Assembly (NCBI RefSeq): GCF_013030945.1
Contig: NZ_JABBXF010000025.1
Span: forward strand, 1 to 64,000
Direction of reading: 5' to 3'
DNA: 64,000 nucleotides
Source of the DNA: Streptomyces morookaense
GTDB lineage: Bacteria; Actinomycetota; Actinomycetes; Streptomycetales; Streptomycetaceae
The stretch's first letter is position 1. Each line of letters starts with the position of its first letter. Positions 1-8,843 of the stretch are shown here, piece by piece. The position numbers and the translations under genes are program-made. The notes below the pieces were generated by a model that saw only the letters and a list, made by a program, of their open reading frames with translations, made no database searches and was not told the origin of the DNA.

Positions 1-1
1 C

Positions 2-985
2 GCGCCCGCCCCGGTGGCTCCGGCCGCGCCGGCCCCCGCCGCCGCTGCCCCGGCCACCGACGGCGCGTACGTCACCCCGCTGGTGCGCAAGCTCGCCGCC
101 GAGTCCGGCGTCGACCTGACCACGGTCGCCGGCACCGGCGTCGGCGGTCGCATCCGCAAGCAGGACGTCATCGCCGCCGCCGAGGCCAAGGCCGCGCCGG
201 CACCCGCCGCCGCTGCCGCCCCGGCTGCCGCCGCCCCGAAGGCTCCGGCCCTCGAGGTGTCGCCGCTGCGCGGTCAGACGGTCAAGATGCCGCGCATGCG
301 CAAGGTCATCGCCGACAACATGATGAAGGCGCTGCACGGCCAGGCCCAGCTCAGCTCCGTGATCGAGGTGGACATCACCAAGATCATGAAGATGCGCGGC
401 AAGGCCAAGGACGCGTTCGCCGCCCGCGAGGGCGTCAAGCTGTCCCCGATGCCGTTCTTCGTCAAGGCCGCCGTCCAGGCGCTGAAGGCCCACCCGGTCA
501 TCAACGCCCGGATCAACGAGGACGAGGGCACCATCACCTACTTCGACTCCGAGAACGTCGGCATCGCCGTCGACTCGGAGAAGGGCCTGATGACCCCGGT
601 CATCAAGGGTGCGGGTGACCTCAACATCGCGGGCATCGCCAAGAAGACCGCCGAGCTGGCCGGCAAGGTCCGCACGGGCAAGATCAGCCCGGACGAGATG
701 TCCGGCGCGACCTTCACGATCAGCAACACCGGCTCGCGCGGTGCGCTGTTCGACACGGTCATCGTGCCCCCGAACCAGGTCGCGATCCTGGGCATCGGCG
801 CGACGGTCAAGCGTCCGGTCGTCATCGAGACCGCCGAGGGCACCACCATCGGCGTCCGCGACATGACCTATGTGACGCTGTCCTACGACCACCGTCTGGT
901 GGACGGCGCCGACGCCGCCCGCTACCTGACCGCGGTCAAGCAGATCCTGGAGGCCGCGGAGTTCGAGACCGAGATCGGTCTGTAA
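2..985 (+). CDS. sucB: Dihydrolipoamide acyltransferase (E2) of a 2-oxo acid dehydrogenase complex, 5' end missing
   Basis: C-terminal part of the E2 core that moves the acyl group from lipoamide to CoA in the cytoplasmic 2-oxoglutarate (or pyruvate) dehydrogenase complex. The frame is open from the left edge, so the lipoyl domains lie outside the window. Visible in order are an Ala/Pro linker, a peripheral subunit-binding domain (about 70-185, with VTPLVRKLAAESGVDL and the GxGxGGRIRKQDV turn), a second Ala/Pro linker, and the CAT-like catalytic domain ending in the active-site motif DHRLVDG (about 889-909). The start is not in the window. A strong hairpin follows. Assignment to sucB rather than the pyruvate paralogue rests on remembered Streptomyces gene order; the E2 family itself is certain. 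Confidence 0.93.
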   Translation, partial: APAPVAPAAPAPAAAAPATDGAYVTPLVRKLAAESGVDLTTVAGTGVGGRIRKQDVIAAAEAKAAPAPAAAAAPAAAAPKAPALEVSPLRGQTVKMPRMRKVIADNMMKALHGQAQLSSVIEVDITKIMKMRGKAKDAFAAREGVKLSPMPFFVKAAVQALKAHPVINARINEDEGTITYFDSENVGIAVDSEKGLMTPVIKGAGDLNIAGIAKKTAELAGKVRTGKISPDEMSGATFTISNTGSRGALFDTVIVPPNQVAILGIGATVKRPVVIETAEGTTIGVRDMTYVTLSYDHRLVDGADAARYLTAVKQILEAAEFETEIGL

Positions 986-1011
986 TTCCCGGCACCCCCA
1001 GGGGTCCAGCA

Positions 1012-1058
1012 GGGCGCGTCCCCGGTTCGTATCCCATACGACCGGGGACGCGCCCTTT
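1012..1058 (+). terminator. Rho-independent-type terminator after sucB
   Basis: GGGCGCGTCCCCGG pairs with CCGGGGACGCGCCC, extended inward by TCGTAT/ATACGA around a CCC loop, and is followed by TTT. It lies 27 bases after the E2 stop. Confidence 0.8.
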
Positions 1059-1110
1059 GCCGTGCTTGCGGCCATAATGACGTCCGATTCCCGCCCGCTG
1101 AGGAGCACCC

Positions 1111-1734
1111 ATGGCACCACCCGTCGTCCACTCGCTGCGCGAGCAGATCCGCGAGCACATCCTGGAGGGGATCGTGGGCGGGCGCTGGCAGCCGGGCGAG
1201 CGGATCGTGGAGCGGCGGATCGCGGCCGAGCTGCTGGTGAGCCAGACCCCGGTGCGCGAGGCACTGCGCGAGCTGGAGTCGCTGCGGCTGATCGAGTCGG
1301 CCCCCAACAAGGGCGTCCGGGTACGCGAACTGACCGCGGCCGACCTCAAGGAGAGCTACCCGGTGCGGGCGGGCCTGGAGCAGGTGGCCGCCGAACTGGC
1401 CGCGGAGTCCCTGGCCGAGGACCCCTCCGCGCTGGAGCACGAGGTGGCGGCGCTGTACGCGGCGGACGCGGCCGGCGACAGCGAGGCGCAGGTCCGGCAC
1501 ACGGTGGCCTTCCACCGCGCGATCGTGCAGGCGGCGGGCAACTCCGTGCTGCTGCACACCTGGGAGTCGCTGGGCATCGAGGTGTGGACGACGCTGTCGA
1601 TCCGCTGGCTGAGCCCCGAGCCGCGGCCGCACGCGGAGGACCACGCCCGGCTCGTGGCGGCGTTCCGGCGCCGCGACCCGGCCATCCGCGAGCTGATCAA
1701 GGAACATGTGCTGAGCTGCGCGCCCCGGGTCTGA
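1111..1734 (+). CDS. GntR family (FadR/FCD type) transcriptional regulator
   Basis: A 207-residue DNA-binding regulator. Residues about 8-75 are a GntR winged helix (LREQIREHILEGIVGGRWQ; recognition region VSQTPVREALRELE), and about 85-205 form an all-helical FCD effector domain of the FadR subfamily, which usually binds a small carboxylate. The ATG is preceded by GAGGAG at a suitable distance. It stands alone between sucB and a WYL regulator. S. coelicolor is remembered to have a GntR gene near its sucB/aceE genes, so control of central carbon metabolism is possible, but nothing here shows the target. Confidence 0.9.
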   Translation: MAPPVVHSLREQIREHILEGIVGGRWQPGERIVERRIAAELLVSQTPVREALRELESLRLIESAPNKGVRVRELTAADLKESYPVRAGLEQVAAELAAESLAEDPSALEHEVAALYAADAAGDSEAQVRHTVAFHRAIVQAAGNSVLLHTWESLGIEVWTTLSIRWLSPEPRPHAEDHARLVAAFRRRDPAIRELIKEHVLSCAPRV

Positions 1735-1765
1735 GCGGGATTTCCGGGATTTCCGCGACCAGGGA

Positions 1766-1795
1766 TTGATCGATCATCGATCAGAGGCGTATCGT
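1766..1795 (+). promoter_or_regulatory. Possible promoter and operator-like inverted repeat
   Basis: TGATCGA-TCA-TCGATCA (1767-1783) is a 7-3-7 inverted repeat. It overlaps a possible -35 (TTGATC, 1766) placed 18 bases before a possible -10 (TATCGT, 1790). It lies between the GntR gene and the WYL gene and could serve the latter. Only sequence inspection supports it. Confidence 0.3.
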
Positions 1796-1948
1796 CTCCG
1801 CGGAGCCGCACCCCTCACGCCCTGTCCTGTGGCGGGGAGCGGCCCCGGACGTGACTGCAGGTCCCCGAGCGTCATCCGTTGCCCTGGCCGGCGCCGGGGC
1901 CCTGTCGTCGCACCCTGCCGTGTCGGTGCTCCCCGTCATCATGGGGGC

Positions 1949-2914
1949 ATGCGCGCGGCACGGCTGATCAAGATGGTGCTCCTGCTCCAGTCCCGCTCCA
2001 CGATGACGGGCGCGGAGCTGGCGCGCCGCCTGGAGGTCTCGGAGCGCACGGTCGCCCGCGACGTCCTCGCCCTGTCCGAGGCCGGCATCCCGGTCTACGC
2101 GGACCGCGGCCGCACCGGGGGCTACCGTCTCATCGGCGGCTACCGCACCCGGCTCACGGGCCTCGGCCGCACCGAGGCGGAAGCCCTCTTCCTCTCCGGA
2201 GTACCCGCCGCCCTGCGCGAGATGGGCCTGGCGGACGCGGCCTCGGCGGCCCGCCTCAAGGTCTCCGCCGCCCTCCTGCCGGAGCTCGGCGACGCCCCCG
2301 ACAGCGCGGCCCAGCGCTTCCACCTGGACGCCCCCGGCTGGTGGCACCCGCACACCCCGCCGCCCCTGCTGCCCGCCCTGGCGGACGCGGTCTGGGACGA
2401 CCGCCGCATCACGGTCCGCTACCGGCGCAAGGACGCCGAGGTGGAACGGGAGCTGGAACCGTACGGCCTCGTCCTCAAGGCGGGCGTCTGGTACGTGGCG
2501 GCCCGGGCCGGCAAGGACTTCCGCATCTACCGGGCCGACCGCTTCACGGACGTCCGGCCGCAGGAGGAATGTTTCCGGCGCGCGGAGTCCTTCGACCTCG
2601 CGGCCTTCTGGGAGGAGCGCGCGGCGCAGTTCGCCCGCTCGATCCTGCGCGAGACCGTCGTCCTGCGCCTCACCCCGGAGGGCGCCCGCCGCCTGCCCCA
2701 CGCAACGGACCCGGCCGCGGCCCGCGAGGCGGTCGAACAGGCCGGTGCGCCCGACGGGCAGGGCCGCATCACGCTCACCCTGCCCGTCGAGTCGCTGGAG
2801 GTGGCCTACGAACAGCTGCTCGCGCTGGGCCCGGAGGCGGAGGTGGTGGAACCACCGGAGCTGCGCGCGCAGTTCGCGGAGGCGATGTCGCGTGCCGCGG
2901 AGCTGTACCGGTAG
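1949..2914 (+). CDS. HTH/WYL-domain transcriptional regulator
   Basis: A 321-residue regulator with an N-terminal DeoR-like HTH_11 winged helix (residues about 1-60: LLLQSRSTMTGAELARRLEV, then SERTVARDVLALSEAGIPVY), a middle region, and a C-terminal WYL domain (about 145-225, with PYGLVLKAGVWYVAARAG) plus WCX extension. WYL domains are thought to sense nucleic acid or nucleotide-like ligands. The frame is open further upstream, but ATG 1949 is chosen because the family normally begins with MRxxRLIKMVLLLQ. It is convergent with the SDR gene 29 bases away. Target genes are unknown. Confidence 0.88.
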   Translation: MRAARLIKMVLLLQSRSTMTGAELARRLEVSERTVARDVLALSEAGIPVYADRGRTGGYRLIGGYRTRLTGLGRTEAEALFLSGVPAALREMGLADAASAARLKVSAALLPELGDAPDSAAQRFHLDAPGWWHPHTPPPLLPALADAVWDDRRITVRYRRKDAEVERELEPYGLVLKAGVWYVAARAGKDFRIYRADRFTDVRPQEECFRRAESFDLAAFWEERAAQFARSILRETVVLRLTPEGARRLPHATDPAAAREAVEQAGAPDGQGRITLTLPVESLEVAYEQLLALGPEAEVVEPPELRAQFAEAMSRAAELYR

Positions 2915-2943
2915 CCCCTGCCGGGGCGGGGCCGGGGCACCCT

Positions 2944-3861
2944 CTACCGGTAGTCCTCCGCCGCGGCCTCCTTCCCCCCGTACCGCACCTCCTCGATGTA
3001 CCGGAAGGCGTCCGGCCGCGAGCCGTCCACGTCCGTGAACCCGTAGTGGGCGGCCAGCTGCCCGCTGGACAGGGACTGCCCGCTCCACCGCGCCCGCCCG
3101 GGATCCGCGGCGAGCGCGACGACCGCCCGGCCGACGAAGGCCGGGGACTCGGCGATGGCGAAGGACGGCTCCTTCTCCACCGCGTCCCGCCAGTTCGCCT
3201 CGGTCACCCCGAAGTGGTCGAGCATCTCCTCGGACCGCAGGAAGCCGGGGCTCAGGGCGACGGCCGTGCCGCCGTACTCCCGCAGCTCCTCGGCCAGTGC
3301 CCACGCCATCCTGATCGGCCCGTACTTGGCGAGGTCGTACAGCAGGTTCTCGCGGTAGTGGGCGGTGTTGAACTCCGCCGTCCCGTCGGTGACCTCGACA
3401 ACCAGCCCGCCGGGCCGCCGCACCAGCAGCGGCAGCGCGAAGTGGCTGGTGATGGCGTGGGTGTCGAGGGACAGCCGCAGCATCCGCAGCCCCTTGTCCA
3501 GGTCCAGCTCCCACACCCGCCTGCTGAACTCGATCAGGCGCTCCCCGCCCCACACGTCGTTGACGAGCACGTCGAGCCGCCCGTGCTCGCGGTCGATGCG
3601 CTCCACGAGCGACCGGACCTGCTCCGGCTCCAAGTGGTCGGTGGGGACGGCGATCCCGGTCCCGCCCGCCGCGGTCACCAGCTCCGCGGTCTCCTCGATC
3701 GTCTCCGGCCTCCCCACCTCGCTGCGCCGCTCCCGCGTCGTGCGCCCGGTCGCGTAGACGACGGCCCCGGCGGCCCCCAGCGCCACGGCCATCGCCCGCC
3801 CGGCACCCCGCGTGGCCCCCGCGACCAGCGCCACCTTCCCGTCCAGCGAACTCTTCACCAC
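2944..3861 (-). CDS. Short-chain dehydrogenase/reductase (SDR)
   Basis: A cytoplasmic NAD(P)-dependent oxidoreductase of 305 residues. The Rossmann nucleotide-binding motif (GATRGAGRAMA, residues about 15-25) is clear, followed by a basic ATGRTTRERR segment that suggests NADP(H). LVNDVWGG stands in for the usual NNAG motif, and YDLAKYG supplies a YxxxK-type catalytic pair. The start is GTG, preceded by GAGGAAG. SDRs of about 300 residues with this VWGG variant are common in actinomycetes, usually without a known substrate. No partner gene indicates one here. Confidence 0.85.
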   Translation of the reverse strand: MVKSSLDGKVALVAGATRGAGRAMAVALGAAGAVVYATGRTTRERRSEVGRPETIEETAELVTAAGGTGIAVPTDHLEPEQVRSLVERIDREHGRLDVLVNDVWGGERLIEFSRRVWELDLDKGLRMLRLSLDTHAITSHFALPLLVRRPGGLVVEVTDGTAEFNTAHYRENLLYDLAKYGPIRMAWALAEELREYGGTAVALSPGFLRSEEMLDHFGVTEANWRDAVEKEPSFAIAESPAFVGRAVVALAADPGRARWSGQSLSSGQLAAHYGFTDVDGSRPDAFRYIEEVRYGGKEAAAEDYR

Positions 3862-3996
3862 GGTCTTCCTCTCGTCGGTCGGTCGCCGCCGACGCTGCCA
3901 CCCAAACCCGACACCCTCTGTCCTGTATTACGAGACGGCCGCATCCGGCCCGCTCCGCGTGCGTTGCCCGGTGCCAGGGCCGATGCTTGTGGCGTG

Positions 3997-4515
3997 ATGG
4001 ACGAGACGGAGTTCTGGGACCTGGTCGACAGCGCCCGCGACGCCGCCGAGGGCGATGCGGAGGACCAGGCGGATGTGCTGGTCGATCGGCTGCTGCAACT
4101 CGACCCCGACAGCGTGGTGGACTTCGCCCGGCACTTCGAGGCGCGGTACAACCGCGCGTACCTCTGGGACCTGTGGGGTGCGGCGTCCGTACTGCTGGAC
4201 GGGGCGAGCGACGACGCCTTCGACTCCTTCCGCTGCTGGCTGATCGGCCAGGGGCGGGAGATCTACGAGGGGGCGGTGCACGATCCCGACGGCCTGGCCG
4301 ACCTGCTGGAGGACTTCGACGACGAGGTGGACGGTGACGGGGAGGACCTCGGCTACGCCGCGGACGAGGCGTACGAGCAGCTGACGGGCACCGAGTTGCC
4401 GGACCTGGGCCTGCCGGACCCGCCGGCGGAGCCGGTGGGCACGGCCTTCGACGTGGAGGACGACGCCCTGCTGCCGGAGCGCTTCCCGAGGCTGTGGGAC
4501 CGCTTCCGGGAGTGA
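3997..4515 (+). CDS. DUF4240 domain protein
   Basis: A 172-residue acidic protein that begins with the family's typical (M)DETEFWDLVDSAR and contains FARHFEARYNRAYLWDLWGAA and CWLIGQGREIYE, characteristic of DUF4240. No signal peptide or membrane segment is seen. The function of the family is not established. The start could also be the GTG just upstream (3994). The next gene begins 28 bases after the stop in the same direction, so co-transcription is possible. Confidence 0.8.
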   Translation: MDETEFWDLVDSARDAAEGDAEDQADVLVDRLLQLDPDSVVDFARHFEARYNRAYLWDLWGAASVLLDGASDDAFDSFRCWLIGQGREIYEGAVHDPDGLADLLEDFDDEVDGDGEDLGYAADEAYEQLTGTELPDLGLPDPPAEPVGTAFDVEDDALLPERFPRLWDRFRE

Positions 4516-4543
4516 CCCGGAACCCACAGGAAACGGAGGCAGG

Positions 4544-5449
4544 ATGGGTCGCATGCGCATCGCAGTCACCGGTTCGACCGGCCTCATCGGCACTGCACTG
4601 GTCCGTTCCCTGGAGGCGGACGGCCATGAGGTCGTCCGCCTCGTCCGCCGCGCGCCGGGGGCGCGGAACGAGGTGCAGTGGGATCCCGAGCGCCAGTGGG
4701 TGGACACGGCGGGCCTGGCGGGCTGCACGGCCGTGGTGCACCTGGCGGGCGCCGGCGTGGGCGACCACCGCTGGACCGCCGCCTACAAGAAGGAGATCCG
4801 GGACAGCCGCGTCCTGGGCACCGCCGCCGTCGCCGAGGCCGTGGCATCCCTCGACACCCCGCCCGAGGTCCTGATCAGCGCCAGCGCCATCGGCATCTAC
4901 GGCGACACCGGCGACCGCCCGGTCGACGAGGACACCCCGCCGGGCCGCGGCTTTCTGGCCGAGGTCTGCACGGAGTGGGAGCAGGCCGCAACTCCGGCCG
5001 CCGAAGCGGGAATCCGCACGGTCCTCCCCCGCACCGGCCTGGTGGTGGCGCGGCACGGCGGCGCCTGGGCGCGCCTCTTCCCCCTGTTCAAGGCAGGGCT
5101 GGGCGGCCGCATGGGCAGCGGCGACCAGTACTGGAGCTACATCGCCCTGCGGGACCACATCGCGGCCCTGCGCCACCTCATCACCACCCCCGCCCTCTCC
5201 GGCCCGGTGAACCTGACGGCCCCGGACCCGGCCACCAACCGGGAGGTCACCGCCGCCATGGGCCGCGTGCTGCACCGCCCCACGCTGTGCACCGTGCCCG
5301 CTCCGGCGCTCAGGCTGGCGCTCGGCGAGATGGCGACAGATGTCCTGGCCAGCCAGCGGGTCGTACCCCGGCGGCTGTTGGACTCCGGCTTCGTCTTCTC
5401 CTTCCCCGACCCCGAGAGCGCGGTACGCGCGGCGCTGGCGGCGGGGTGA
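4544..5449 (+). CDS. TIGR01777 family NAD-dependent epimerase/dehydratase-like protein
   Basis: A 301-residue atypical SDR (YfcH/SDR39U1 type). It starts with RIAVTGSTGLIGTALVRSL, the TGxxGxxG cofactor loop, then VVHLAGAGVGDHRWT and the family signature SASAIGIYGDTGDR, and ends in a DUF1731-type C-terminus with SQRVVPRRLLDSGFVF. GGAGG lies 4 bases before ATG 4544; a second in-frame ATG at 4553 is possible. The physiological substrate of this family is unknown. Confidence 0.9.
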   Translation: MGRMRIAVTGSTGLIGTALVRSLEADGHEVVRLVRRAPGARNEVQWDPERQWVDTAGLAGCTAVVHLAGAGVGDHRWTAAYKKEIRDSRVLGTAAVAEAVASLDTPPEVLISASAIGIYGDTGDRPVDEDTPPGRGFLAEVCTEWEQAATPAAEAGIRTVLPRTGLVVARHGGAWARLFPLFKAGLGGRMGSGDQYWSYIALRDHIAALRHLITTPALSGPVNLTAPDPATNREVTAAMGRVLHRPTLCTVPAPALRLALGEMATDVLASQRVVPRRLLDSGFVFSFPDPESAVRAALAAG

Positions 5450-5627
5450 GGCCCACCGCCCCCGCACCCACCCATGCGTTTATGCGACCGCTGTGCGACC
5501 GTGCTCACCCCGTGCGCGACTGTGATTGACCGGATTTCTCTCTACGGTCGAGGCGAACTCACGCATCGGCGCAGCCGGTTGGGGGCATCAGGCCCCCGAG
5601 CGAGCGGACCGACCCCCGGGAGGGCAC

Positions 5628-6938
5628 GTGCTCAGCAGTGCAGACCACGCCGACGTCGTCATCGTGGGGGCCGGACTGGCCGGCCTCTCTGCAGCCCACC
5701 ACCTGACCGGCGCAGGGGTGAAGGTCCTCGTCCTGGAGGCCTCCGACCGGCCGGGCGGCAGGATGAAGACGGACCGGATCGACGGTTTCCATCTGGACCG
5801 CGCGAACCACCTGCTCAACACCTCGTTCCCGGAGCTGCTCCGCACGCCCGGTCTCGACGGTCTCACCCTGCGCCCGTTCGCCCCGGGCGTGCTGGTCCAT
5901 GTCGACGGCCGCAACCACCGCACCGGCGAACTCCGGGGCGCGAAGCGCGCGTTCACCACGGCACGCGCCTTCGCCGCTGCCCGGGCGTCCCGCAGTGCGG
6001 GTCTCGATCAGGCGCGGCTCGGCGCGGCACTGGCCCGCCTTGCCGCGCTGCCCATCGACCGGATGCTGGCGCGGCCGGACCGCCCCACGGCCATGACCCT
6101 GACCGGCCGCGGCCTGCCGGCCCGCACGGTCGACGGCTTCCTGCGCCCCCTCCTGGTCTCCCTGCTCTCGGACCCGGACCTCACGACGTCGAGCCGCTGC
6201 GCCGACCTGGTCCTGCGGGGCTACGCGCGTGGCCGCCTGTGCCTCCCGGCGGGTGGGGCGGAAACGCTCCCCACCCTCCTCGCGCAGGCCCTGCCCCCCG
6301 GAACGATCCGTACGGGCGTCAACACGAAGACCGTCTGCACCACTTCGGTGGGGACGGCAGGCCACGGCGAGATCACCTGCCGCTCGGTGGTGGTGGCGAC
6401 AGGAGCCCGGGCGGCGGCGGACCTGATCCCGGGTCTGCGCTGCCCGGACTTCCACCAGGTGACGGTGCTGCACCACACGGCCGACGAAGCACCGCACCAG
6501 GACGGGTCGCTGATCCTCACGGGCACGTGCCGGGGCCCGGTGTCGCACACGACGGTGACGAGCGAGGTGGACCCGACGAGGGCCCCGAACGGCAGGGCCC
6601 TGATCACCTCGACAATCCTGGGCCCGGAGGCAAGCACCCCCACCACAGAACTGGACCGAACGGCACGGGCCCAACTGGCGGAGATCTACCGCACGTCGAC
6701 AACAAACTGGCAACTCATGGCGGCCCACCACGACCCGGAGGCGATCCCGGCCATGCCGCCGCCGCATGACGTGCGCCGCCCGGTCCGCCTCCTGTCGGGT
6801 CTCTATGTGTGCGGGGACCACCGGGACACCAGCACCGTCCAGGGCGCCCTCTTCTCGGGCCGCCGGGCGGCCCAGGCGGTGCTGCGCGACCTGGGCATCC
6901 ACCAGCCCCTGAACACCACGGCGCTACGGGCCGCGTAA
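5628..6938 (+). CDS. FAD-dependent amine-oxidase/phytoene-desaturase-like oxidoreductase
   Basis: A 436-residue flavoprotein. The N-terminus has the dinucleotide-binding fold VVIVGAGLAGLSAAHHL, followed by the FAD ribose-binding region VLVLEASDRPGGRMKTD. The C-terminus has the family's GLYVCGDHRDTSTVQGALF with the closing FAD contact and SGRRAAQAVL. The GTG at 5628 is chosen over upstream in-frame codons because GGGAGGG precedes it and the fold starts immediately afterwards. No carotenoid or other pathway partner is adjacent, so the substrate is unknown. The 178 bases upstream show no clear feature. Confidence 0.85.
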   Translation: MLSSADHADVVIVGAGLAGLSAAHHLTGAGVKVLVLEASDRPGGRMKTDRIDGFHLDRANHLLNTSFPELLRTPGLDGLTLRPFAPGVLVHVDGRNHRTGELRGAKRAFTTARAFAAARASRSAGLDQARLGAALARLAALPIDRMLARPDRPTAMTLTGRGLPARTVDGFLRPLLVSLLSDPDLTTSSRCADLVLRGYARGRLCLPAGGAETLPTLLAQALPPGTIRTGVNTKTVCTTSVGTAGHGEITCRSVVVATGARAAADLIPGLRCPDFHQVTVLHHTADEAPHQDGSLILTGTCRGPVSHTTVTSEVDPTRAPNGRALITSTILGPEASTPTTELDRTARAQLAEIYRTSTTNWQLMAAHHDPEAIPAMPPPHDVRRPVRLLSGLYVCGDHRDTSTVQGALFSGRRAAQAVLRDLGIHQPLNTTALRAA

Positions 6939-6953
6939 CCGCCCCGAACGCAA

Positions 6954-7083
6954 GGGGGCGGGGTGGGGACGGGCCCTGGAGAGGGACGTAAAGGACTATT
7001 TGCGGCAAGTGCGGGGCACTCCGCAGAGGCGGATCGCCACAAATAGTTCAGTCCCCGGAAGGGCCCGTCCCCACCCCGCCCCC
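6954..7083. repeat. 130-bp inverted-repeat structure between convergent genes
   Basis: Perfect 23-base arms (6954-6976 and 7061-7083: GGGGGCGGGGTGGGGAC plus GGGCCC, and its complement) enclose a second complementary pair, ACTATTTGCGGC and GCCACAAATAGT, around a G/C-rich core. Its position between two converging stops fits a bidirectional terminator, but the length and nested conserved pair are unusual for one. Confidence 0.75.
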
Positions 7084-7102
7084 GACCCGGACCCGGACCC
7101 GC

Positions 7103-8569
7103 TCACAACGCGGCAATCCGCTCCCGATACCCCCGAACAGCCGCCGCGTCCCGATAGGGCTCCAGCCGCCGCTCGAACTCCCGCACATACTCCAGCGCCC
7201 GCACGGACCGCATCTCGGCAGCGGCCTGAGCCGCCTCGGCCCCCAGTGCGCAGGCCTGCTCCAGCTCGCCCAGCCCCAGCCGCGCCGAGGCCAGCACCAC
7301 GCGGCAGAACAGCCGACTCCGCGCATAGGCGGGACTCCGCAACTGCAGCGACCTCTCGGCATGCTGCGCAGCGGCCCGGTACTGCTGCAGGTCCCGGTGA
7401 CAGTGCGCGAACTCGTCGGCGAGCTGCGCCTCGTCGAAGAACCGCACCCAATAAGGCACTTCGTCCCCGGTACGGGCCCCCTCGAGCGCCCGCTCGGCCC
7501 GGGCCAGCGAGGCGGAGCAGGCCCGCACCTCCCCCAGCACCGCATGCCCCCGGGCCTCGACGGCGTGCAGCAGCGCCTGCACCACGGCAGGCACGCTGGA
7601 CCCGACCCCCTGCTGGGCGACCCGGGCCAGTTGCACGGCTTCACGCCCGTGCCCGAGATAGACGGCCTGCCGGCTCATCGTCACCAGCACATAGCTGCCA
7701 TAGGCCCGGTCCCCCGCGGCCTGGGCAAGCCGCAACGCCTGCACGTAGTACCGCTGTGCAAGCCCGTGAGCCGCGATGTCGTACGACGTCCACCCGGCAA
7801 GCCGCGTCAGGTCGGCGGCCGCGGCGAAGAGCCGCCGCCCCGTGGTCTCCCCGTACGTCCCCCGCAGCATCGGCTCGGCCTCGTGCTCCAGGTACCGCAC
7901 GAGCGCCTGCCGGGCATGGCCGCCCCCGTAGGCGTGGTCGAGGGTCCGGAACAGCTCCCCCACGGACCGCAGGGCGGCGATGTCCCCCATGGACACCCGG
8001 CTCCCGGGCGCCCGTTCGGCGAGCCGCTGCCGCTGGGCGGGCACATGCGCGAGCCCCTGGCCGCGCGCCGCCGCCGCAGGCCGCGCGCCCTCGGCGGCGG
8101 GCGCGGGCGCGGTACCGCGCGCCACCCGCTCGTCCGCGCGCCCGATGAGCCAGTCCCGGCTCGGCACCACCAGCCCGGCCGGGGTGAAGGCGATCTTCCG
8201 CAGCTCGGTGTGGCTCCCGGAGTCCTTGCGCCAGAGCCCGCTCACGATGTCGATGGCCTCCTCGGGGGAGGAGGCGAACTCGAGCCCCGCGTACACCGGG
8301 GCACATGCGTCCAGCCCGAGGTCCTGGGCGGACAGCCGCCGCCCGAGCCGCCGCGTGAAGACCTCGGCGATCAGTGCCGGGGTCGTCCCCCGCGGCTGCT
8401 GCCCGCGCAGCCACCGTGTGACGGAGGTCTTGTCGTATCTCAGATCCAGCCCGTGCTCGAGCCCGAGCTGGTCGACGCGGCGGGCGAGCCCCGCGTTGGA
8501 GAAGCCGGCCTCCGCGATGAGGGCGGCGAGCTGACGGTTGGGAATGCGCTGTGGGGGTCGTTCCGTCAT
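7103..8569 (-). CDS. NsdA-like HTH/TPR regulatory protein
   Basis: A 488-residue cytoplasmic regulator. The N-terminus (residues about 8-75) is a helix-turn-helix region, NRQLAALIAEAGFSNAGLARRV and KTSVTRWLRGQQPRG, typical of the Streptomyces NsdA/NsdB group of developmental and antibiotic repressors. The rest is alpha-helical with tetratricopeptide-like repeats (AQAAGDRAYGSYVLVTMSRQ, ALLHAVEARGHAVLGE, HCHRDLQQYRAAAQHAERSL). It is transcribed away from lipB, with 274 bases between them that should hold both promoters. NsdA membership is inferred from motif resemblance; it may be a paralogue with a different role. Confidence 0.75.
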   Translation of the reverse strand: MTERPPQRIPNRQLAALIAEAGFSNAGLARRVDQLGLEHGLDLRYDKTSVTRWLRGQQPRGTTPALIAEVFTRRLGRRLSAQDLGLDACAPVYAGLEFASSPEEAIDIVSGLWRKDSGSHTELRKIAFTPAGLVVPSRDWLIGRADERVARGTAPAPAAEGARPAAAARGQGLAHVPAQRQRLAERAPGSRVSMGDIAALRSVGELFRTLDHAYGGGHARQALVRYLEHEAEPMLRGTYGETTGRRLFAAAADLTRLAGWTSYDIAAHGLAQRYYVQALRLAQAAGDRAYGSYVLVTMSRQAVYLGHGREAVQLARVAQQGVGSSVPAVVQALLHAVEARGHAVLGEVRACSASLARAERALEGARTGDEVPYWVRFFDEAQLADEFAHCHRDLQQYRAAAQHAERSLQLRSPAYARSRLFCRVVLASARLGLGELEQACALGAEAAQAAAEMRSVRALEYVREFERRLEPYRDAAAVRGYRERIAAL

Positions 8570-8843
8570 CAGCCTGCCGGTCTCCCTGATCTCGTCCTGG
8601 AACGGCGTGAATTTAGCGGTCGCCTAACGCCCTGATCGCCGCCTTCGCCCCGCATTCATCCGATCGTGTGAGGACAGATCAAATAGACATGGCGATGCTG
8701 ACGCGCCCACCCCGCGCACCACCCCCGGCACCGCCCCCGCAGACGGCCGCCTGCGGCAATGCCGGAGACCGCCCGTACAGTGGCAGGGGCGCGAGAAAGA
8801 CCGCGCGACCCGCGCGACCGTGCGATACACACGAGGAGCTGTC

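Noticed and set aside
1781..5467. A minus-strand open frame of more than 1200 codons across the WYL, SDR, DUF4240 and epimerase genes
   Set aside because: It is antisense of real genes, made of low-complexity Arg/Gly/Pro/Ala, a typical high-GC shadow frame.
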